Shown piece after piece: positions 1 through 4,872 of a stretch of DNA of 5,721 nucleotides. Source of the stretch: Clostridia bacterium (GTDB lineage Bacteria > Bacillota > Clostridia > Monoglobales > Monoglobaceae). The translations under genes were made by a program, and so were the position numbers. The number at the start of each line of letters is the position of its first letter. Within the stretch, counting starts at the first letter, position 1. The stretch is from positions 1 to 5,721 of the forward strand of contig JAGALN010000229.1 of assembly GCA_017625185.1 (NCBI GenBank), read 5' to 3'. The notes under the pieces were generated by a model. That model did not search any database, was not told the DNA's origin, and saw only the letters and a list, made by a program, of their open reading frames with translations.

Positions 1-1
1 C

Positions 2-118
2 AACAAAGAGGTTTCCATTGCTACCAGCGAGATTTTCGAGGACAAGCTGGAAATCTTCGTTCGTCCGGAACTGATTACGGATGAAGCGACTAGTTTTGTG
101 GCAGAAGAAAACGAGTAA
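2..118 (+). CDS. rpoZ: RNA polymerase omega subunit, C-terminal end (partial)
   Basis: This is the last 38 codons of a gene that begins before the window and ends at TAA 116-118. The visible protein starts NKEVSIATSEIFEDKLEI and ends in an acidic tail (EENE). The pattern NK-V-IA--EI---K resembles the conserved C-terminal part of clostridial omega subunits, where a 'KPV-IA--EI--GKI' segment lies near the end. Omega is the small accessory subunit that wraps the beta-prime C-terminus and helps RNA polymerase assemble. In many Firmicutes rpoZ lies just upstream of priA, often after gmk, so the position supports the call. The roughly 20 residues after the conserved segment (from FVRPEL on) would be a modest extension. 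The fragment is short and no diagnostic N-terminal residues are visible, so this is a probable rather than certain identification. Confidence 0.62.
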   Translation, partial: NKEVSIATSEIFEDKLEIFVRPELITDEATSFVAEENE

Positions 119-128
119 GGAACAAGAG

Positions 129-151
129 GGGTTGCCAGCGGCAACCCTTTT
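129..151 (+). terminator. Intrinsic (rho-independent) terminator
   Basis: A perfect 8-bp G+C-rich stem, GGGTTGCC (129-136) with GGCAACCC (140-147), closes a 3-base AGC loop and is followed at once by TTTT (148-151). Upstream bases 125-128 (AGAG-like) can pair further with the T run through A-T and G-T pairs, lengthening the stem. It begins 10 bases after the stop codon of the upstream gene, so it should end most transcripts from that gene before priA. Confidence 0.88.
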
Positions 152-171
152 GTAAACCGCAGAGAATTTAC

Positions 172-179
172 AGAAAGGA
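172..179 (+). promoter_or_regulatory. Ribosome binding site of priA
   Basis: AGAAAGGA (172-179) matches the anti-Shine-Dalgarno core through AAAGGA. It lies 11 bases before ATG 191, slightly long but acceptable. The next in-frame ATG (206) would remove the conserved MIA start of PriA, so ATG 191 is preferred despite the spacing. Confidence 0.6.
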
Positions 180-190
180 CTGCGTAGGCT

Positions 191-2626
191 ATGATAGCAA
201 CTGTTATGCTCACCGACAAAAGGCATGCCCTGTCGCAGCCTTTTGATTATAAAATTCCACCGGAAATTACCGGAAAAGTTCTTCCCGGAATGCGGGTTTT
301 GGTTCCCTTTGGTGTTCACAATACCTCTACCGAGGGGCTGGTACTCTCTCTGGCAGAAACTAGCAGTTTCCCCCGGCTTAAGACAATACAGCGGTGCCTG
401 GATGAGGAACCGGTGTGTACCGAAGAGCTTTTGCAGCTTGCCTTCTGGATGCAGGAGAAATATCTGTGTTCCTTCCAGCAAAGCTATAAGCTGGTCAAGC
501 CGCCCTTTATGGGTGCCCATGTCCGGGAATGGCTGGTTCTGCGAAAAGAGCCGGAAACTGTCCTGACCCCGGCGCAGTTTGCACTTTATAAGGCCTTAAA
601 GGAGCACGACGGACTGGCGGAATTGAAGGAATTGGAGGCGGCACTCAGCAAGCGTAGTCTTCGTGCCCCTGCCAATGCCTTAGCAGAGCTGGGCGTTCTG
701 GAATTGCGGGAGACCATTGACGAAACTGTGACCGTCAAGTTCATCCGGAAGGCACACCTAAACTGCAGTGCAGAAGAAGGGTATGCCCTTGCGGACGAGC
801 TGATGGCGAAGCGGGCAACGGCGCAGGCAAATTTGATTCTGACCCTTTGTGACAGTGGAGATCTACCCACGGCAGATTTGGTGATGATTGCTGAGGGAAA
901 TTACACCTCTCTCCGTACTCTGTGCGAGAAAGGCGTTGTTACCGTTTATCGGGAACAGGTGGAGCGGGAGGCGTTTGATGCGGGGAAATACTGCCGTTCC
1001 AGGGCGTACGTTCCCACCCCGGAACAAAAGCCCATTATTGAGCATTTAAACCGGAATATTACCCATCAGTTCCATGAAGAAATTCTTCTGCACGGGGTTA
1101 CGGGGAGCGGAAAAACCGAAGTCTTTCTGCAAGCCATTGAAACCTGCATCAATCAAGGCAAACAAGCCATTATGCTGGTCCCTGAAATCTCCCTGACTCC
1201 CCAGATGGTAGAGCGATTTGTCAGCCGGTTTGGCAGCGGTGTGGCGGTGATGCACAGCGGGCTTTCCCAGGGGGAGCGCTTCGACCAATGGCAGAAGATG
1301 CGTCGAGGCGAGGTCGATGTAGTGGTTGGTGCCCGCAGTGCGGTCTTTGCCCCCTTTGAAAATATCGGGATTATTATTTTAGACGAGGAGCACGAGAGCA
1401 GCTACAAATCCGAAATTGCACCCCGGTATCATGCTCGGGAGGTTGCTTTCCGACGGGGCAGAAAGCATGGTGCGCCGGTGCTGTTGGCGTCGGCAACTCC
1501 CTCGGTGGAGTCTTTCTATCGGGCAGAAACGGGACGGTACAAGCTTTTCCGGATGGAGAAACGGTATAACGAAAACGATTTGCCCGCTACCCGAATTGTG
1601 GATATGCGAAGCGAATTGTTTGATTATCATAATATGTCCCCCATCAGCATCCGGCTTCAGGATGAAATCCGGCGGAATCTGGAACGGGGGGAGAAGACCA
1701 TTCTCTTTTTGAACCGCCGTGGATATAACACCTTTGTTTCCTGTCGGGAATGCGGGCAGGTGATTGAGTGTCCCCATTGCAGCATTGCTATGACCTACCA
1801 CCGGAACACCGACAAGCTGGTCTGCCATTACTGCGGACATACCCAGGATAATGTAACCAGCTGTCCCACTTGCGGTTCCAAATATGTGAAGTTCTTCGGT
1901 ACCGGAACCCAGAAGATTGAAACAGAGCTGAATCAGCTCTTTCCCGAGGCGAGAATCCTGCGGATGGACTTTGATACCACCTCTCAAAAGGGGGGTCACG
2001 AAGCAATCCTGAACCGGTTTAAAAACGGGGAGGGGGATATTTTGCTGGGAACCCAAATGGTAACCAAGGGACTGGACTTTCCCGAAGTGACTTTGGTTGG
2101 GGTCCTGGCGGCGGACAGCTCCTTGCATGTGGATGACTACCGCAGCGGAGAACGGTGTTTTTCCTTAATTACCCAAGTCTGTGGCAGAGCCGGAAGAGGG
2201 GATTTGGCAGGGCGAGCGGTCATCCAGACCTATCAGCCTCAGAACAGTACCATTCTCTTTGCCAAGGAACAGAATTACGATGCTTTTTACGAGAATGAAA
2301 TCCAGTATCGGAAGCGGATGCAGTATCCGCCTTTTTGTGATTTTATCTATATTCTGGTTTCCGGAGAGGATGCGGAACTGGCGGAGCGGGAGATTGGAAA
2401 CATTGCCGGAATCCTGAAAAATGCAGGAATTCCTATTCTAAAGTGTATCGGTCCCGGTCTGGCACCCATTGGGAAAATTAAGAATAAATTCCGGTATCGG
2501 CTTCTTTGTAAGGTGGCAGATGCGGAAGACTTCCTGCCCGTTCTGCGGGAAATTAGTCAGGAACACAATGGGACAAGATGGGACAATCGTCTTGTGATTG
2601 ATATCAACCCCATCAATATGCTGTAA
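191..2626 (+). CDS. priA: Primosomal protein N' / replication restart helicase PriA
   Basis: An 811-residue superfamily 2 3'-to-5' DNA helicase that recognises stalled or collapsed replication forks in the cytoplasm and reloads the replicative helicase. The N-terminus (MIATV, then QPFDYKIP at 16-23) is the PriA 3'-DNA-end-binding domain, followed by a winged-helix region at about 115-250. Helicase lobe 1 has Walker A GVTGSGKT (302-309), LVPEISLTPQ (329-338), GARSAVFAPF (380-389), the DEEH box (398-401) and SATPS (434-438). Between lobe 2 segments is the zinc-binding insert with all eight cysteines as four CxxC pairs: C518/C521, C527/C530, C545/C548 and C558/C561. Lobe 2 has GTQMVTKGLDFP (620-631) and QVCGRAGRG (662-670). 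The C-terminal domain runs from about 690 to 811. Length matches Firmicutes PriA (about 800; E. coli 732) and no key residue is missing. The start is set by the family's MIA opening. It is probably the first gene of a run with sfsA and the dipeptidase gene. Confidence 0.98.
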   Translation: MIATVMLTDKRHALSQPFDYKIPPEITGKVLPGMRVLVPFGVHNTSTEGLVLSLAETSSFPRLKTIQRCLDEEPVCTEELLQLAFWMQEKYLCSFQQSYKLVKPPFMGAHVREWLVLRKEPETVLTPAQFALYKALKEHDGLAELKELEAALSKRSLRAPANALAELGVLELRETIDETVTVKFIRKAHLNCSAEEGYALADELMAKRATAQANLILTLCDSGDLPTADLVMIAEGNYTSLRTLCEKGVVTVYREQVEREAFDAGKYCRSRAYVPTPEQKPIIEHLNRNITHQFHEEILLHGVTGSGKTEVFLQAIETCINQGKQAIMLVPEISLTPQMVERFVSRFGSGVAVMHSGLSQGERFDQWQKMRRGEVDVVVGARSAVFAPFENIGIIILDEEHESSYKSEIAPRYHAREVAFRRGRKHGAPVLLASATPSVESFYRAETGRYKLFRMEKRYNENDLPATRIVDMRSELFDYHNMSPISIRLQDEIRRNLERGEKTILFLNRRGYNTFVSCRECGQVIECPHCSIAMTYHRNTDKLVCHYCGHTQDNVTSCPTCGSKYVKFFGTGTQKIETELNQLFPEARILRMDFDTTSQKGGHEAILNRFKNGEGDILLGTQMVTKGLDFPEVTLVGVLAADSSLHVDDYRSGERCFSLITQVCGRAGRGDLAGRAVIQTYQPQNSTILFAKEQNYDAFYENEIQYRKRMQYPPFCDFIYILVSGEDAELAEREIGNIAGILKNAGIPILKCIGPGLAPIGKIKNKFRYRLLCKVADAEDFLPVLREISQEHNGTRWDNRLVIDINPINML
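1924..1940. repeat. 17-bp palindrome inside priA
   Basis: AGAGCTGA (1924-1931) and TCAGCTCT (1933-1940) are perfect reverse complements around a single central A. The segment encodes part of the ELNQLF stretch at about residues 579-584 of PriA. Dyads of this shape can be protein-binding sites, but inside a conserved coding region it may be chance. No function is claimed. Confidence 0.4.
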
Positions 2627-2628
2627 CA

Positions 2629-2635
2629 GAGGGAG
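2629..2635 (+). promoter_or_regulatory. Ribosome binding site that fixes the sfsA start
   Basis: GAGGGAG (2629-2635) is a strong Shine-Dalgarno sequence lying in the gap just after the priA stop. Its 3' end is 8 bases before GTG 2644, ideal spacing. The earlier in-frame GTG at 2635 overlaps this site and so has no ribosome binding site of its own at a usable distance. This supports initiation at 2644. Confidence 0.75.
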
Positions 2636-2643
2636 TGGAATCT

Positions 2644-3345
2644 GTGCGTTATGAATCTATGGTCGAGGGCAGATTTCTTTCCCGGCCCAACCGGTTTATT
2701 GCCATGGTGGAGATTGATGGAACGGAAGAAATCTGTCATGTGAAGAATACTGGCAGATGCAAGGAACTCCTGATCCCGGGTGCCACGGTATTTTTGCAAA
2801 GGGCAGAGAACCCGGAGCGGAAAACAAAGTTTGATCTGATTACTGTTATCAAAAACGGGAAACTTATTAATATGGACAGTCAGGCCCCCAACAAGGTATT
2901 CCATGAATGGCTGGAACGGAGTGGGCATTTTCCCGAAGTAACACGAATCAAGCCAGAATGTAAATACAAGAATTCCCGGTTTGATTTTTATGTAGAGGCA
3001 GAGGGGAAAAGACACTTTGTTGAGGTGAAGGGTGTTACCTTGGAGGAGGATGGTGTTCTCATGTTCCCCGATGCTCCTACCGAGCGAGGCGTCAAGCATC
3101 TCCGGGAATTGGTCGCTGCTGCGAAGGAAGGCTATGGCGGACATATTTTCTTTGTGGCACAAATGGAGGATTGCAGATATTTTGTGCCAAACGAGAAAAC
3201 CCATGCAGCCTTTGCAGATGCCTTGCGAGAGGCAGAAGAGCAGGGGGTAAAGGTTCATTGTTTGAATTGTATTGTGACGCGGGACAGCTTAGAAATTGAA
3301 GGCTTTGTGCCAGTAGAGCTGAATAAAACGGAGGAAGAAGGATGA
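2644..3345 (+). CDS. sfsA: SfsA family DNA-binding protein (sugar fermentation stimulation protein)
   Basis: A 233-residue protein starting MRYESMVEGRF from GTG 2644. The first half carries the SfsA OB-like N-terminal region with SRPNRFIA (13-20) and HVKNTGRCKELLIPG (32-46). The second half has the nuclease-like fold signature: SRFDF (111-115, D114), VEVKG (126-130, E127 and K129), then FPDAPTERG (141-149) and KHLREL (151-156). D114 with E127-x-K129 fits a PD-(D/E)XK active-site arrangement, so a nuclease activity is possible but is not shown by sequence alone. The E. coli founder was named for raising maltose fermentation and binds DNA; its cellular role remains poorly defined. Length matches the family (about 230-240). 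A start at GTG 2635 would add only MES and overlap the Shine-Dalgarno, so 2644 is chosen. It lies 17 bases after priA, and its TGA overlaps the next ATG by 4 bases, indicating translational coupling. Confidence 0.95.
   Translation: MRYESMVEGRFLSRPNRFIAMVEIDGTEEICHVKNTGRCKELLIPGATVFLQRAENPERKTKFDLITVIKNGKLINMDSQAPNKVFHEWLERSGHFPEVTRIKPECKYKNSRFDFYVEAEGKRHFVEVKGVTLEEDGVLMFPDAPTERGVKHLRELVAAAKEGYGGHIFFVAQMEDCRYFVPNEKTHAAFADALREAEEQGVKVHCLNCIVTRDSLEIEGFVPVELNKTEEEG
3330..3334 (+). promoter_or_regulatory. Ribosome binding site of the pepD-like gene, within sfsA
   Basis: GGAGG (3330-3334) lies inside the last sfsA codons, 7 bases before ATG 3342. The gene therefore has its own strong Shine-Dalgarno as well as the ATGA overlap, so it can be translated by re-initiation or independently. 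Confidence 0.75.
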
Positions 3346-4781
3346 AACTTACAGAGATACAACCCCGGGAGGTATTCCGGTATTTTGAGGAAATTTCTGG
3401 GATTCCCAGAGGGTCGGGAAATCAAGAAAAAATCAGTGATTATTGTCTGGAATTTGCCAGAGAGCATGGATTCAAGGCGGAGCGGGACAGTGCTTTTAAT
3501 GTTATTATCTATAAGGATGGTACCCCAGGCTACGAAGCGGCAGAGCCTGTGATTCTGCAGGGGCACCTGGACATGGTCTGCCAGAAAGAGGAGGACCATC
3601 CCATTGATTTTGAAAAAGACGGTCTGGACCTCTGCCGGGACGGTGACTATATCAAGGCAAGGGGAACCACCTTGGGCGGGGACAACGGGATTGCCGTTGC
3701 CATGATGCTGGCGATTCTGGCAAGCAATACCATTTCACATCCTCCCATTGAAGCGGTCTTTACCACTGATGAAGAGGTGGGAATGCTGGGTGCTATGGCT
3801 CTGGATATGAGCAAGCTCAAGGGCAGAAAAATGATTAACATGGATTCCGAGGAAGAAGATATCCTGACGGTGTCCTGTGCCGGAGGCAGTGAGATTTCCA
3901 TGGAAATTCCTCTAAAAAGAGAGGAAAAATCCGGAGTTTATATCCGGATTTCGGTTAAGGGATTCAAGGGAGGCCATTCCGGCGTGGAGATTCACAAGGG
4001 GAGAATCAATGCCAATGGACTGCTTGCAAGAATTCTGCAAAATGCCAAAAGCGTGGCCCCTTTCTCCTTGGTTAGTATCGACGGCGGAGATAAAGCCAAT
4101 GCCATTCCCCGAAGCGGAACGGCAATTCTGGTTACGGAAGATGCGGCAGCCTTTTTGCAAGAGGTTGACCGGTATGGAACAATCGTCAAGGAGGAACTCT
4201 CCGCCCGAGAACCGGACTTTGTCCTGGAAACCGAGATTCTGCCGGAGCCTGCTGGTAAGGCAATGGTGCCGGAGTTTTCGGAGAGGCTGTTATATCTTCT
4301 TTTGTGTGCTCCAAACGGGGTTCAGGAGATGAGTGTCGAGATTCCCAATCTGGTAGAAACTTCTTTGAATCTGGGTGTTTTGAAGACCGAGGCGGAGCAG
4401 ACAACCCTCTGCTTTGCCCTTCGGAGCAATAAACAATCGGCACTTACCGCTCTGGAGCAAAGGCTTTTGACCTTTGCCTCCTGTGCAGAGTGTAAGACCA
4501 AGCTTTACGGGCAGTACCCACCCTGGGAATTTAAGAGTGATTCCGCCTTGCAGACCCTCTATAAGGAGGCGTATCAAAAGCAGTTTGGTAAAGAACCCAA
4601 GGTGGAAGCCATTCATGCGGGATTGGAATGCGGTGTGTTTGCGGCGGCTCTTTCGGGGATGGATTGCATCTCGATTGGTCCCAATCTGTATGACGTCCAC
4701 ACCACCGAAGAGAGGATGAGCATTTCCTCGGTAGAGCGAATCTACGGCGTGGTTCTGGATGTGTTAAAATCCTGCCAATAA
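3342..4781 (+). CDS. pepD: Aminoacyl-histidine dipeptidase (PepD-like, M20C metallopeptidase)
   Basis: A 479-residue cytosolic zinc dipeptidase of peptidase family M20C (beta-Ala-His/Xaa-His dipeptidase type), hydrolysing dipeptides as the last step of peptide use. It has no signal peptide or membrane segment. Metal and catalytic residues sit in conserved motifs: LQGHLDMV (72-79, H75 and D77), GGDNG (112-116, bridging D114), TTDEEVG (141-147, general base E144 and metal ligand E145), NMDSE (166-170, D168) and DVHTTEER (451-458, H453). Each N-terminal ligand is five residues earlier than in E. coli PepD (H80, D119, E149, E150, D173). The lid/dimerisation domain follows from about 205, opening with KGGHSGVEIHKGR (209-221), and the catalytic domain resumes in the C-terminal third. 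Length agrees with E. coli PepD (485). No key residue is missing. Exact substrate preference cannot be read from sequence. It overlaps sfsA by 4 bases and precedes a peptide transporter gene. Confidence 0.94.
   Translation: MKLTEIQPREVFRYFEEISGIPRGSGNQEKISDYCLEFAREHGFKAERDSAFNVIIYKDGTPGYEAAEPVILQGHLDMVCQKEEDHPIDFEKDGLDLCRDGDYIKARGTTLGGDNGIAVAMMLAILASNTISHPPIEAVFTTDEEVGMLGAMALDMSKLKGRKMINMDSEEEDILTVSCAGGSEISMEIPLKREEKSGVYIRISVKGFKGGHSGVEIHKGRINANGLLARILQNAKSVAPFSLVSIDGGDKANAIPRSGTAILVTEDAAAFLQEVDRYGTIVKEELSAREPDFVLETEILPEPAGKAMVPEFSERLLYLLLCAPNGVQEMSVEIPNLVETSLNLGVLKTEAEQTTLCFALRSNKQSALTALEQRLLTFASCAECKTKLYGQYPPWEFKSDSALQTLYKEAYQKQFGKEPKVEAIHAGLECGVFAAALSGMDCISIGPNLYDVHTTEERMSISSVERIYGVVLDVLKSCQ
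3907..3951 (+). repeat. Two back-to-back perfect hairpins within pepD
   Basis: Hairpin 1: TTCCTCT (3907-3913) pairs perfectly with AGAGGAA (3920-3926) across a 6-base AAAAAG loop. Hairpin 2 starts at the very next base: AAATCCGGA (3927-3935) pairs perfectly with TCCGGATTT (3943-3951) across the 7-base loop GTTTATA. The segment encodes about residues 189-204, the charged linker between the catalytic and lid domains. No T run follows, so it is not a classical terminator. Pairing is seen directly; any role in mRNA is inference. Confidence 0.6.
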
Positions 4782-4804
4782 AACATCTTTTCCTTGCAGT
4801 TTTT
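4772..4804 (+). terminator. Possible weak terminator at the pepD stop
   Basis: Bases 4772-4783 can fold with 4788-4799 around a CATC loop (4784-4787): four outer pairs (CTGC/GCAG), one isolated A-T, and four inner A-T pairs, with three mismatches. TTTTT follows at 4800-4804. The stem is imperfect and A+T-rich, so termination would be inefficient at best. The stop codon (4779-4781) lies inside the stem, so terminating ribosomes would compete with folding. Confidence 0.35.
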
Positions 4805-4822
4805 GAAGAATTATGTTACAAT
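4794..4822 (+). promoter_or_regulatory. Sigma-A/sigma-70-type promoter for the OPT transporter gene
   Basis: The -35 box is TTGCAG (4794-4799, 4 of 6 to TTGACA) and the -10 box is TACAAT (4817-4822, 5 of 6 to TATAAT), with an optimal 17-base spacer. A TG at 4814-4815, one base before the -10, makes it an extended -10 promoter, a common Gram-positive feature. A start site is expected near 4829, leaving a leader of about 45 bases before ATG 4873. A second TG-extended box, TATAAA (4835-4840), lies just downstream but has no good -35. Confidence 0.78.
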
Positions 4823-4848
4823 GCAAAGGTATGTTATAAAATTTGTTA
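4812..4848 (+). repeat. Three spaced TGTTA-core repeats over the promoter
   Basis: TATGTTA occurs at 4812-4818 and again at 4830-4836, and a related TTTGTTA at 4842-4848. The steps are 18 and 12 bases. The first copy overlaps the -10 box and the other two lie at and after the expected transcription start. In A+T-rich sequence such short matches may be fortuitous; regulator binding is only a possibility. Confidence 0.3.
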
Positions 4849-4862
4849 AAAGACGAAAGAAC

Positions 4863-4866
4863 GGAG
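4863..4866 (+). promoter_or_regulatory. Ribosome binding site of the OPT transporter gene
   Basis: GGAG (4863-4866) lies 6 bases before ATG 4873, with normal spacing. It supports this ATG as the start, which also gives the usual short hydrophilic N-terminus of about 20 residues before the first membrane segment. Confidence 0.7.
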
Positions 4867-4872
4867 TTGCGT

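Noticed and set aside
1379..2128. Long antisense open frame (249 codons) opposite priA
   Set aside because: It lies wholly opposite the conserved helicase and zinc-binding region of PriA, its protein shows no recognisable domain, and no ribosome binding site is evident. It is best explained as a shadow of the real gene's codon use.
2408..2433. Inverted repeat GGAATCCTG / CAGGAATTCC in priA
   Set aside because: The stem needs a bulged base, has no T run, and lies inside a conserved coding region. It is weaker than the pepD hairpins and probably chance.
2557..3258. Antisense open frame (233 codons) covering sfsA and the end of priA
   Set aside because: It spans two confidently identified genes on the other strand, has no recognisable motif, and crosses their junction without any promoter or ribosome site of its own.
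4832..4840. Second promoter with TG-extended TATAAA
   Set aside because: The -10 box is fair, but the sequence 16-18 bases upstream (around 4812-4818) does not resemble a -35 hexamer, and the upstream TTGCAG/TACAAT promoter is clearly better.
4782..4872. Riboswitch, T-box, small RNA or small gene in the pepD-OPT gap
   Set aside because: The gap is only 91 bases, most of it taken by the promoter. The leader after the expected start is about 45 bases and A+T-rich, too short and unstructured for a known riboswitch or T-box, and no start codon with a ribosome site opens a small frame.
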